DNA of 64,000 bases, taken from contig NC_087380.1 in the NCBI RefSeq assembly GCF_963675165.1, forward strand, positions 6,270,071 through 6,334,070, written 5' to 3'. The notes below the pieces were generated by a model. That model worked only from the letters and a program-made list of their open reading frames with translations. It was not told the DNA's origin and searched no databases. Source of the stretch: Halichondria panicea (Eukaryota; Porifera; Demospongiae; Suberitida; Halichondriidae). The position numbers and the translations under genes were made by a program. Positions 45,001 to 56,460 of the stretch are shown piece after piece. The stretch's first letter is position 1. Every line of letters starts with the position of its first letter.

Positions 45001-46268
45001 CAACTACATTGTACATGTAAGTCTGTTGTATCTGGAAGCAAGAGAGGAATTTAAGTATATTTCGAGCGCTAAAGCTAATCTTGCATGAATAGTAACTTAC
45101 AGCTGCAGGGTTCATAGCAGCTCCCATAGCCATGGAGGCTGGTCCAGTGGGTGCTGGTGCCCCCATAGAGGGAGGTGTCGGGAGGAGAGGTGCAGTGTGA
45201 CCCATTGGTTTGCTAGCGCTGTTGGCCAGGGCAATGGCCGGGGCTGCCAGGAACATCGCAGCAGAACCATCAGGAATCTCAGCTGCAGGGAGTGTTAAGA
45301 CAGTTAATACACGTACACTGTAAGCTTGCTGTAATTAGGGTCTTACACAAACTCACACATTTTATTCTACCTTGTATCAATGTGAAAGTGAAACGTTGTC
45401 CTTAACACTAGTCAAAACTGTACGTGATTATAGTCACTGTTTACTAGTTCAGAATGTTCCCACAATTGATCTTCTGTACACCGGATTTCTTTCTATTGTG
45501 CATTGCGAGTTTGTTTGCAACGCAATCAGGCTTGTACAGTGTCATTCGTAATAATTACACGTATTCGAAACCCGTATACATGTACAGTAAGTTGAGATAA
45601 GATTGACTGCATCACCAACTGCCCTAGCTCACCATGTCTTGATCGTGCTATGATGAGAGCTCTGTCTATGAGCACAGTGTTGCTAAGGTGGAGACAAGCA
45701 GCTGCACTGTCTTCCTCCATGAAGTTGATGAAGCACACCTTGGAGGGGACACTCAGAGCAGCAAACTCCCTGCATGGAGAGGAGGGGATAAAGTGGGGGG
45801 TGGCAGATTATGTTCTTGAAAAATGGATGCCATATAGTTGAGACCGTAAATGTACGGCCCTTACACACTAGCTGGACGTGGCCAGGCCAACCGTTCTGAC
45901 AGATGGCTGAAGGACACGCTTATTGTAAATCTCTAAACATTGATATAAAAGACCGCTGTACTTTATATCGTCCATTGATACAATCACAGTTATTAAAAGA
46001 AAAGCAGACTTGAAAAGATTTACAATACAACCGTATATAAATATAACGGGGAATGGAAGCATAATCCCACTAAAATTAGCTGGGTACTAGGTATAGGCTT
46101 TATTTTCTCCAAATGATACCCACTCTCTCTCTCTCTCTCTCTCTCCACTTACTCCTCAGGGAAGAGCCTCAGTTCCTCAATATCTCCAAAGTAACTGAAC
46201 AGCTCCCTCATTTGTTGGAGGCCAGCAGAGGGCGACACATTGGTCACTTGGATCAGAGTAGTAGACAT
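42046..46268 (-). CDS. SREK1: Splicing regulatory glutamic acid/lysine-rich protein 1 (two RRMs, RS domain)
   Basis: Eight exons in phase: 46268-46153, 45769-45633, 45282-45101, 44910-44693, 44513-44427, 43793-43608, 43426-42863, 42331-42046, giving 591 residues. RRM1 is N-terminal (TTLIQVTNVSPSAG, KVCFINFMEEDSAAAC). A Met/Pro/Ala-rich linker follows. RRM2 matches SREK1 closely: GNVDPTKIEEIRRTIYVGNL, KYVRMAGDETQPTRFAFVEF, VNHSKNAIVKP. The long RS/RT-P-P region contains tandem SRTPPR and RSRSRSPRRR repeats (about residues 315-500). A basic, then acidic C-terminus ends DPDTDSSYD. SREK1 modulates SR-protein activity in nuclear pre-mRNA splicing. The gene was partly duplicated at 57.7-60.3 kb. 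Confidence 0.95.
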
Positions 46269-46857
46269 GGCTAGCTACTATACTAGACACTCTGTACTGT
46301 ACAGTTTCTATTCCATGTGCATGTGCTGAGGCTGATTCGATCTTTACCCAATTAATACACTTTTGTTTGTTTTACAGGGGGAGTACCCTCATAAACAGTT
46401 CTGTACAACCCTTTCAGTTGACAAAATCATCAATACAGACATTACATGTAGCTACAAATGTACATTATGGGCTTTCTAGATAAAAATGCGTTAGGTTTGA
46501 TTTACAAGATGTGATGCTGAAGGGCTACTGACATGTATATCAATAGAAAAATAAACATTCAAAAAGACACGAAATGTTTAAGTTACACTATACCTACATG
46601 TATCAAGAAGACACACACACACACACACACAACCGGCCACAATTAACGTTTTAGACTGACTCTTACAGTTTAACTATTATTTGGTGAGAAACTGCAATCA
46701 GGGCTGGTCTGTGGGTAAAGAATGTATATAATATAGCAGCCAGTCAATGTTAATGTTTAACTGAGTACTGGTAACACAGTGGGTTTACCACCCTATCTGC
46801 CCTATCGATCTGACATAGGTACAACCACTGATGTCATACATCAAGATTACCTCTTTG

Positions 46858-49800
46858 TCATTTTAATGCCCTAGCGAGGATCTCGATATCCTTAGAGCTA
46901 TCAATTATAATGCCGCTTCTCGGCTGTGAGTAGAAAGCAATCAGTGATCATCAATGTACACAGTAAGTTAGCCTCAATCCCAGCCCCTCTCAATTGAGAA
47001 CGGCCTGGAATCGAGGCTAACAGTAAGTTTAATTACAAAACTGGTGTCATACGTATATACATGAGAAGCTAAATGCTAAATTGGAGTGCTAAATCTTCAG
47101 ACACTTCAATACGGTCATGGTGGTATACAGTAGACTCTCGTTAATCTGGTCACCCTTGGAACAGTGCAGCTTAATTAATTGGCTGGAATAGCGAGGTGAC
47201 TGCATTTTAGAAAATAGCTGCAGCTAAAAAGCGACCCTAATGACTAATTTTGCAGTTCTATCTCGAGGATAATGAACATTATGCTCTCTATTTAAGTGCA
47301 ATCAATTTTGCCAAACTATATACCCAAAACGGCCGTTATACATGTATAAAACCTATAGTTTTGGGCAGCCAGAACTGACCAGATACGGAATAGCGAGTGG
47401 CCGCACTTCAGGGCGAGTTTTGTGCAAGCTAGCAATCTGTACCGAACGAAATGACCGGATATCGAGGTGACCGTATTCAGAGAACCAGAATAGCGAGAGT
47501 CTACTGTATAATTAGTGGTGTGGTAATGTTCAGGCTTTTCATAACAAATTAATGTTCTGTTAGTCAGTCATCAGTCATCAGTGGTCACCATGCAATGTAC
47601 TATGTGAGGAGATAGCTAGCTAGTACGCTACTACATATATACTTGTAGTCTATTTGTGTCAACTGGTGATCTAAGTCATGATCGTTGTCAGAGATCTTAA
47701 TTAGTGGTGGATCACCGATGTACAATTAACAAATAGCATGACCCTCGTATTACCATTAGTGTCATACAAAGAATACCTGTGATGAAACAAAAAAGGTCGA
47801 TGAACTCAGTCGAGCCAGTGTATCTGGAGCATCAGTATCTGGAGCAACAGTTGGAGCATCTGGAGTATCTGGATGATCTGGATGCTGTTGGTAGAATGTA
47901 ATCAGAGATCAGTGTTCATCAATTAATGCACTCCAGCTAGTATTCTACTACATATATACTTGTAGTCTATTTGTGTCAACTGGTGACCTTAAGTCATGAT
48001 CGTTGTCAGAGATCTTAATTAGTGGTCAATCGCGATATACAATTAACAAATAGCAGGATACATTAAACAAGAGGGCGGCCAATTATTTGCGAGTACTAAT
48101 TTTTGCGATTTTACTCTCTCGAAATAGCAGAAATTAATACACGCGAAAATATGTCACCTTATTAAGATATAGATATATACTCGTAGTCTATTCGTGGTGA
48201 TTAGTGAATCTAAATCAATTACAATTTCTTAATCAGTTAGTCGATCACCAACACAAAATACTATAACCGTACATGGTACGATGATAGCTGGAGGAATCAC
48301 TATAGCTTCACTAAGAATACCTCACCTCACTAGATATCAAGAATAAATGATTCTTGCAAAGCCAAGCATAGATTACTGTACGTATAATTATAATAAAAAC
48401 TATGACCCTCGTATTACCAAGGGCTTATACAGAGAAGATACTTCTCTGTATACGCCCTTGGTAATACCATTGAAGATGTCGAAACAGAAGACATTGGAGG
48501 TGTAATATTAAGATGCTGTTAATTGGTAGAATGTAAATCAAAGATCAGTGTTCACCAATGAGAGGTGACAGCTAGTACATACACTAATATTATAGTTGTA
48601 GTTTCTTGTACATCATTTTTATATATTGTGGAGAGGTTGTTATGAATAATATCAAGGGCGTATAAAAGAAGAGAGGGCATGCAACTCCACTATCAGTACA
48701 CGTAGCTAGCAGAGTTCAAACATGGGCGGAGGAATGTGTGCATTTGCATGAAGTGCTAAAAACTGCGTTTCATGCACAGTCATGCACATTCATCCGCCCA
48801 CGTTTGAACTCTGCTCGTATAGGAGTTGCATGCCCTCTCTTCTTTTATACGCCCTTGATAATATGCTTAGTTGATGTGTCACAGGCATCGTGTTATGGCC
48901 TAATCCCAGGGGGGAATCTGTAGCCAGCCCCCCCCCCCCTGTATCTAGAGTACACTATATAGCTAGCTGTCACCTCACAGCATATTGGTGGACACTGATC
49001 TCTGATTTACATTCTACCAACATAATCCTGATAGGACACATGCAGTGTATCAAATGCCTCAAGTGAGTTTCACCGACCCTGTTTCATATCAGAGGAGGAA
49101 TGCCAGGGTCAAAAACTCATTAATTAAAACTTAAAACAGTATACCCTCGCGCCCCTGGGTTTATACACTACCACTAGCTTAATCCTCTTTATAATCACAA
49201 GAGGAATCGGTTGAGCTATCGCGCCCCAGAGGAATCAGCTTGAGAGAAGAGATCCAGACCTTTTATTACATTCTTCGAAACCACAAGATTGGAAAATTAG
49301 CCTTTCGTGGCTAGGGTATAAATTTTGATGTACTGGCTTACTGCACTGGATAGATCTAGGTATAGTAAGCTTCCCAAGCGGGCTAATAAAGAACAGAAGC
49401 GCTAAGCTGCTATATGCAGCAAATGTCAAGAACCTAGAACAAAGAATGTTTAATCCTTCAATTAAACGTGACCCTATTGACCCTGGCGTTCCTCTTCTGG
49501 TTTCATATAATGTTTATCGAGTATGTAGTAGAGAATACCATAAATATTATAGTTGTAGTTTTGCAGTGTTCACCAATGTGAGGTGACATGCAGCTAGTAT
49601 CAGTAGGTTTACATAGGATTGGCAGTGGGTTTGCCCGTGTTTAGCAATGTTCGCGAAATGATTGCTTACCGGAAGCCACGCCTTTAAATATTTGCACGTT
49701 ATAGCAGATTATTCTAAGAACAATTTTCGTGGACTTAATTTTCGTGTAGGATTGCTAACCCACGAAATCAGCAAAAATTAAGTCCCTCGAAAATTTCACG

Positions 49801-52800
49801 CTATACGAAATTAATGTTGTGCAATTGTTGACAATGAACGCACACACATATGCAGTTATTAGAAGAGGAGCTTAATGAAACAGAAGTCTATATATGGCTT
49901 AATGGACTGCACGACAAAATGTTTTCCTTTAAAACAAACAATCATCATAATGTTTGTATAAAAGCTATTAGCAAGTAGCTTTATGCTATGAAACCTCCGA
50001 GGCATCAGCACTCGCGGTGTTTTCATTAATTAATCAATGATGTTCCAGGATAGAAGCATGTAGATCTACAATGTGGAAGTATTAATAAGTATTTTGCATT
50101 AATTTCCTGTCAACGAATACTGTATGGTGGGTAATTTTCGTTCGTGCAAATTTTCGTACAAACGACCCTTTAATATTCGTACAGCTCGGATAGTGAAGTT
50201 GAATCTATCTTTTCGTATGATGCACTTCAATATGAAATATACGAAAATAACCTGCTATACAGTAATTAAAAAAGGGGGTGAATCTGCAATGAGGTCGGAG
50301 TTCACAAAATTAATGTTGCTTCTGGCAGTGTACATACATGCAGCTTTGCAGCTCTTTTCCGACTCTTGTAGCTAACAAACAGCTAGCGCTTTAGTGCAAG
50401 GCTAATAACTCAAATAGAAAGTTTGTGCGAACAGATAGTGCTACAAAAGATTCTGAAGAGACTGCAACAGCTTTCACTGTGAGTAAAACTAGCCATAACT
50501 CGAGAAAGAAGCTGTAGTTTGCTAATCCACGAATCACAATCCAAGAGAACGTGGCTAGAAGCCTAGAGAAGCTGTTATTTTTCGTCGCATTGCAACCGTT
50601 GAGCAGTTACAGCTGAAACAGACACACAGTCAAATTTAATATCCCTCGTGCGGCTACGCCTTGAGGCATATTACAAAATCAGCTACATATACATCAGTAT
50701 GTAATAGTGTATCCCTTCAGAGTTTCATCTAATGGGGGGGGGGGCAGGGGTAACCTTCCCCCCTCCCAAATTTTGTAGAATTATGACATATCATCAAGGG
50801 CGTATAAAAGAAGAGAGGGCATGCAACTCCATATGAGCAGAGTTCAAACGTGGAGCGGATGAATGTGCATGACTGTGCATGAAATGCTAAAAATAGAAAT
50901 TTCTATTTTTAGCACTTCATGCAAATGCACACATTCACGTTTGAACTCTGCTAGCTACGTGTACTGATAGTGGAGTTGCATGCCCTCTCTTCTTTTATAC
51001 GCTCTTGATATCATCACACTATGATGTGCAATATGTAACTCATCTACTGTGATGTAATAGGGGGTGTGGTCAAACATTTTACGTCGTGTTTCCGCGTGCC
51101 CAAACCTTCCCCCCAAACATTTAATCCTAGATGAAACCCTTCAGGGATTTAACCCTATGGACTTAGGTACGACCACTGGTGTCATATATACGTCATGAAA
51201 GTTTTACAAGAATACTGTATAGCGGGTAATTTTTGTGGGGTAAATTTGCTTCATTACATGCACTGTATTGCATGCGTTTCGGCAAGCCACGCCTATGTTT
51301 CCGTGGGTAAATCTTTGTAGAGGTCAGCCTGCCCACAAAATTACCCGCGAAACGGTAGCCAATTTTGTATTGATCATCACATCAGATATCTATGGTCAAT
51401 CACCAATATACCGTTGCGTAACAAAATACCATGACCAGCTAGGTATGATTGTACTACATGTACCATACATAAATCTTACAAGTACCCGACTCACTTACCT
51501 CCTCAGTTACAATTGTCACTGTGGGCTCAACCTCAACCATTACCCATAGTGTAGTCTTGGGTTCAGCCTCTTTTCCCTATATAAGAAGGCATACTAACCA
51601 TAATAAAGAAAAATTTGTGACAAATACAATGATATGTCCAGGTGGTACTCTTTTTTCTGAGGTGTCAGTGTTAGAGTTAGGGTTTTTATGAAATATACAT
51701 AGCAAAACACAGTAGAAATGTAAACGGCGACAATTTTCAAGCCTAGGTGCTTAATGGTGCTATATGAGTAGAGCTGTGTCTATTCCTGTGGCTACTGCAT
51801 TGGTATATAGAGCAAAGCTATTCCCAGACGAAGCTAATCAAAACACGGCAGCTTGAGCGACACCTAACTTACTGAAAATCGCTGGAATCTCCCCCTTTAC
51901 TACAGATAGTGAATTGTGGAAAGGTTGTTATGAATAATAACAAGATCTTTGCTTAGTTGGTGTGTCCATAGATAGAAGAGGAAGAGGGATTGGTAACGAA
52001 AGTACCCTCGTGTAATACCCGCTTTACCCGCGGTTCAATCGAGGCTGTGTCAACAAGCTAAAGCTGTAGATGGGCGTGTTCCGGTTAGGCCAAGCTGATG
52101 GCCTATTTCTACACACAGTGTATAATATACCACAAGCATATATGCTCAGTCTGTGCAACTCACTCGTATTTAAAGGTCTATGCCTATTTTAGCAGTTATA
52201 ACCAGCACGCTTACACGTTTTAGCAATACAAGACTATAAATAGCAGCTGTTCGCCTAAAACTTTACTGGAATGTCCCTTTTTACTGGGTGTGGTCAGTCA
52301 TTAGCAAGTATAACACGTGGCTCACAGACTGGGCGTGTTATATATTGCTGAAAAAGATTGTCTCGAGAAAACACAACTTTCTTATTTTGAGCGAGTTACC
52401 CGGCAAAATAGCCTCGTTTATAGGGCGTAACGCGGATAGTTTTCAAGGTTTTACTGCAGATTCAATGTAAAATGATCACGTGTACTGCTTCCGTTACCAA
52501 TCCCTCTTACTATTCTATCTATGGTGTGTCACAGGCATCGTGTTATGGCCTAATCCCAGGGGGGAATCTGTAGCAAGCCCCACCCCCACCCCACCTCACA
52601 GCATATTGGTGGACACTGATCTCTGATTTACATTCTACCAACAGATTCCTGATAGGACACATGCAGTGTATCAAATGCCTCCAGTGAGTTTCACCGACCC
52701 CTTCTGTTTCATATCAGAGGAGGAATGCCAGGGTCAAAAAGTCATTAATTAAAACTGGCCCTGTGTTTTACATGTAAAACTGAGTATACCCTCGCGTCCC

Positions 52801-55776
52801 TGGGTTTATACACCACCACTAGCTTAATCCTCTTTATAATCACAAGAGGAATCGGTTGAGCTATCGCGCCCCAGAGGAATCAGCTTGAGAGAAGAGACTT
52901 AATGACCTTTTATTACATTCTTCGAAACCACAAGATTGGAAAATTAGCTTTTCGTGGCTATAGGGTATAAATTTTGATGTACTGGCTTACTGCACTGGAT
53001 AGATCTAGGTATAGTAAGCTTCCCAAGCAGGCTAATAAAGAACAGAAGCGCTAAGCTGCTATATGCAGCAAAGGTCAAGAACCTAGAACTAATCCTACAT
53101 TAAACGTGACCCTATTGACCCTGGCATTCCTCTTCTGGTTTCATATAACGTTGTTTATCGAGTATGTAGTAGAGAATACTATATAGTTGTAGTTTTGCAG
53201 TGTTCACCAATGTGAGGTGACATGCAGCTAGTATTAGTAAAACCAGTAGGTTTACATAGGATTGGCAGTGGGTTTGCCCGTGTTTAGCAATATTTCACAT
53301 ATTTTGACTCATGTTTAATAATTATATAATTGTAGTTTCTTCCTATTCCAATAATGAGCGATTACTGTACGTATACAACTTACCCAATATTTAGCTATCC
53401 GTTCCTCCCTTGATAAATGCCTTGATGAATGCCTTGAAAACAATCTTTGGTACCACCTTTTCTCCCGTGTAGATGACTCACTACTCTCCTTAGTTACTCT
53501 TGTCACTGTGGGCTCAACTGTTTCCCCTGGTGATGATGTAGCCTTGGGTTCATCCTATATAAGAAGGCATACTAACCATAATAAAGAAAAAGTTGTGACA
53601 AATACAATGATATGTCCAGGTGGTACTCTTTTTTCTGAGGTGTCAGTGTTAGGGTTTTATGCATGATACATTGCAAAACACAGTAAAAATGTGAACGGCG
53701 ACAATTTTCAAGCCTAGGTGCTTAATGGTACTATGAGTAGAGCTGTGCCTATTCCTGTGGCTACTGCATCGGTATATAGAGCAAAGCTATTCCCAGACGA
53801 AGCTAATAAAAACACGGCAGCTTGAGCGACACCTAACTTAATAAAAATCGCTCGGTCAAGAACCCAGAACAAGAATGTTTAATCTTTCATTAAACGTGAC
53901 CCTATTGACCCTGGCCTTCCTCCTCTGGTTTCATATAACGTTGTTTATCGAGTATGTATATAGTAGAGAATACTAATATTATAGTTGTAGTTTTGCAGTG
54001 TTCACCAATGCCGTGAGGTGACAGCTAGTATACTAGTTTCTATAATGAGCGATTACTGTATGGTGCATTTTTAGAAAAAACTAACCATCCGTTCCTGACT
54101 ATATCTTCTTGATGAATGCCTTGGAAAGAATCGTTGGTACCACCTTTTCCCCCGTGTAGGTGACTCACTACTCTCCTCTGTTACACTTGTCACTGTGGGC
54201 TCAACTGTTTCCCCTGGTGATGGTGTAGTCTTGGATTCAGCCTCTTCTCCCTATTTAAGAAGGCATACTAACCATAATAAAGCGACAAATACACTGATAT
54301 GTCCAGGTGCAGATACTCTTTTACTCGTGCTATTATCGACACTCACTGCTCTTTGTGATGTTCTCCAAGAAAATAATCGCTGATACCACTTTTTTTCGTG
54401 GCTTTCTTGGATTGTCTTTTCCCCTTTCTCTTCAGTATACTCTTGTCTGATCTCAGGTGATGGTACTGGGTTGATGACTCTCTGAAATGAGCAAAACTAG
54501 GGAAAGTAATATAGGAGTCACAATCTCAACATACCTCAAAGATAATTTCACTTGTTGATCCATGAATTAACGACACCTTTAGCACAGAAGGAATTATTTG
54601 TGCAATTTGATCACACTGGTGAAATGATAATTGTACTATCCCTAGGAAGAAGAAAATAAGCTGAATGGAACCATCCTCGATTGAATGCAAGTGTAAAGTG
54701 TAGACAGGTACTTTAAGAATCCTAGCAATAGCAGCCTTTAGATCCGGATAAATTGCAAGAGAACAAGTGTCAAGCTTGAAGCAAAATTTAACTTTTTTTT
54801 TATCATCATCCAATCGGCTGATCTTGCAAGGCTCTACTTTCCATGCGTTGAGAAATTCTCTGAGCTCAATGAAATACGTAGCCAAATCACTTTGATCACT
54901 TTCAGCTCCAAACTTTTCTATCACATCTTCTAGAATCTCAAAATCAAGGAATGATGAAAATGGAGAGATAATAAGAAAGATTTCATCAACACTAGCAGCC
55001 CTTCTGAGATCTTCCTGCTGGTGGGCAAGCAGCATGTTACTCTCACTCTCAATCACAGCACAAGATGTTCGATACGATGTGAGGAGGGCTACCAGGGACA
55101 TCAATTCAACATTACACTTCTTTAGAGATTCTCTCGTTGCTGTTTGCAGGTTAGCAAACTTCTTCTTAATGTTTTTGATGTCGTTTGTCAGTTGCTGTTC
55201 ATCGTCACTCCTATACTTCCTTTTCTCCCTGTGGCCAGTTTTTTCTATGACGGCGGAGGAGTTGACATTTAATAATAGCTCTATTAATTATGTCTAAAAC
55301 AATTACCTGGAAGACAGTACTTCAGCTCCAACTTCTCTGCTAATCGTATTTCACCAACCAGAGCTGACCGTAGAGCATCAATCAATTGTTCCCATGAGGC
55401 TCCTATTGTCACCCGTAGCCAATGGAGCAGGACTGCCTCTAATGGATTGATTTTCCCCTGTTCGATTGCATCCAGGGTATCAGGAGTCAACCTCAGCTTC
55501 AGACCTATAGGTCGCCACTTAGCCCTCACTTCAACCAATTCTTCACATAGAGTACCCAAATCCTTTGTGTCTAAGCCTAGGTTTGTTCCTGTTCACAAAC
55601 ACAAATCTATATAATTATGTTCTCCTACATAATTATAGATCTAGCTACAGCTTTTTAGGCAGAGTGTACAACAAGCAGTTAATATGAACATTTTGATACA
55701 GAGTCCAATCTAATGATCAGAATAATTATGTCTAACCTTTCTGTTCCTGAATCTCAGGATCACCTTTAAAAGCCAT
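46858..55776 (-). CDS. Death-domain protein of unknown function with an array of phase-0 3' exons
   Basis: Nine exons in phase: 55776-55737, 55588-55307, 55280-54535, 54481-54347, 54250-54086, 53554-53384, 51576-51499, 47884-47777, 46923-46858, giving about 596 residues. Residues 15-105 form a death-fold domain (LGTLCEELVEVRAKWRPIGL, LRVTIGASWEQLIDALRS). Residues 108-356 contain a coiled coil (NDIKNIKKKFANLQTATRE) and an unrecognised alpha/beta domain (FLIISPFSSFLDFEILEDV). All later introns are phase 0. Exons 4, 5 and 6 share a WYQR[LF]F core (KKWYQRLFSW, KRWYQRFFPR, KRWYQRLFSR), and exon 7 shares their upstream part (EPTVTIVTEE). Exon 8 is a PD-repeat (PDHPDTPDAP). The last exon reads PRSGIIIDSSKDIEILARAL K-stop. 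Death domains usually act in apoptosis or innate signalling; the partner is unknown. Exons 1-3 are secure; inclusion of each 3' exon in one transcript is inferred. Confidence 0.75.
47128..47506. mobile_element. Pogo/Tigger-like MITE, TA target site
   Basis: Left end CAGTAGACTCTCGTTAATCT and right end AATAGCGAGAGTCTACTG are inverted and flanked by TA on both sides. The CAGTAGAxxCTCG terminus resembles pogo/Tigger-class Tc1-mariner elements. Internal pairs such as TGGTCACC and GGTGACCG extend the foldback. There is no transposase frame. The same element is carried along in the segmental duplicate at 61107-61486, so it predates the duplication. Confidence 0.85.
48411..48467. repeat. Short foldback palindrome
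   Basis: GTATTACCAAGGGCTTATAC, AGAGAAG, then TTCTCTGTATACGCCCTTGG TAATAC form a near-perfect hairpin about 57 bases long. Its ends resemble the ends of MITE family A (AAGGGCGTATA), so it may be an internally deleted relative. Confidence 0.75.
48650..48860. mobile_element. MITE family A, copy 1
   Basis: TIRs of about 39 bases: left TATCAAGGGCGTATAAAAGA and onward to GCATGCAACTCC; right is its inverse, ending TTTATACGCCCTTGATA. The interior holds a second inverted pair around the start of TGCATGAAGTGC. Total 211 bases, non-coding, in the death-domain gene intron. The paralogous locus near 51930-51950 lacks it. Confidence 0.92.
48868..49640. repeat. Local duplicated segment, partner of about 52524-53290
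   Basis: Starting at GTGTCACAGGCATCG, about 760 bases are repeated at 52524-53290 in the same orientation with small indels. The pair includes the foldback elements at 49090 and 52715. The repeat is part of the exon-cassette amplification of the death-domain gene. Confidence 0.85.
49090..49500. mobile_element. MITE family C, copy 1
   Basis: Left end CAGAGGAGGAATGCCAGGGT and right end ACCCTGGCGTTCCTCTTCTG are inverted. The interior is about 370 bases without a frame. A second copy lies at 52715-53138, and a right-end fragment lies near 53895-53935. Confidence 0.82.
49640..49812. mobile_element. MITE family D, truncated copy
   Basis: Shares CTTACCGGAAGCCACGCCTT and GACTTAATTTTCGTGTAGGA with the full element at 56146-56384. 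The left end is missing; the right end CCTCGAAAATTTCACGCTAT is present. Confidence 0.75.
49813..50718. other. Intron sequence of the death-domain gene, conserved in the duplicate
   Basis: No gene was recognised. Bases 49813-50718 are closely repeated at 62148-62991, including an 'ATTTTCGTTCGTGCAAATTT'-type stretch near 50135-50160. The 83-codon plus-strand frame at 50124 is not conserved as a reading frame and is not called. Confidence 0.5.
50719..51140. mobile_element. MITE family B interrupted by MITE family A (nested)
   Basis: The family B ends (AGAGTTTCATCTAATGGGG at left, CTAGATGAAACCCT at right) enclose a complete family A element at 50793-51010. The host sequence 'gacatatcatc ... gatatcatcac' is split by it. 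Removal of the insert leaves an element comparable in length to the FDX2 intron copy. Confidence 0.88.
50793..51010. mobile_element. MITE family A, copy 2, inside family B
   Basis: The same long TIRs as 48650-48860 are present. The centre is a perfect palindrome, GCTAAAAATAGAAATTTCTA followed by TTTTTAGC. Non-coding. Confidence 0.9.
51967..52523. mobile_element. 557-bp hAT-like non-autonomous element with 7-8 bp target duplication
   Basis: TIRs CATAGATAGAAGAGGAAGAG... and ...CTATCTATG, with inner matches GGGATTGGTAACG and CGTTACCAATCCC. The flanks are GTGTGTC at 51960-51966 and GTGTGTC at 52524-52530. The paralogous locus at 48871-48880 reads TTGATGTGTCACAG without the insert, an empty site. 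The size of the target duplication suggests hAT, but no transposase is present to confirm it. Confidence 0.85.
52715..53138. mobile_element. MITE family C, copy 2
   Basis: Same ends and interior as 49090-49500, carried in the local duplicate. It has a small extra insertion (TGGCCCTGTGTTTTACATG near 52758). Confidence 0.8.
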
Positions 55777-56145
55777 ATGACTCACTGGCCAGTCCCATCA
55801 TCACCGGTTTGTAAAGACACGGCAAAGCTCCTTGCCTCGGGGAGGAAGCTGGGACTTTCCCTTAAATGCTGCGCCCCCAACACATCCACAAAAATATCAT
55901 TGATCAAAATTACACACTGTCTCTATACTATACATGTAGAGCTGGTTCTAGGAGAGCTAGGAGTGAGTGTTAGTAGAGTCTACATCTCTACTAAACTGCA
56001 CCCTCCTGGGGGTACCCAACCTCCGCCCCTGTCCCCTCCCCTCCTGGTCCACTGTGTGTACGCAGGGAGGAGGCCCTCACTCGATCATAGCATATCTGCA
56101 ACTGGGGGAGGAAGGGGGTGGATATTGTCACAAAACACGGTTTAA
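55777..56145. other. 5' flank of the death-domain gene
   Basis: This must contain the promoter of the minus-strand death-domain gene. No TATA box or conserved motif was recognised. A plus-strand frame across it has no family likeness and is not called. Confidence 0.4.
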
Positions 56146-56384
56146 TACCGTATAGCGCGAACTTTTCGAGGCACTTACATTTCGTGGAATGGCCTCTAAA
56201 AGCATTTCGTTGCACAATGTTTGTGGATTTACTGCTTACCGGAAGCCACACGTTTAATCTTTGCACTTTATAGCAAATAATTCTAATTAAAGAATAATTT
56301 TCATGGACTTAATTTTCATGTAGGATTGCTAACCCACAAAATCAGTGAAAATTTCGCCCCTCGAAAAGTTTGCGCTATACGGTA
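56146..56384. mobile_element. MITE family D, full copy
   Basis: Left end TACCGTATAGCGCGAACTTT and right end AAGTTTGCGCTATACGGTA are inverted; 239 bases. Related sequences lie at 49640-49812 and 61958-62147. Confidence 0.88.
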
Positions 56385-56460
56385 CATTTACATGGACTTG
56401 GAAAAAACTGTGTATCATTGGTATTGAATGAGTAACAGAGCACGACTCTAATGAGTCACT

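Noticed and set aside
50124-50375. 83-codon plus-strand frame repeated at about 62375-62650
   Set aside because: The copy carries indels that break the frame while the DNA stays alike, so the DNA was copied but not kept as a protein.
55777-56145. 122-codon plus-strand frame upstream of the death-domain gene
   Set aside because: No family likeness or domain pattern. It lies in the 5' flank of a gene on the other strand and runs toward a transposon.
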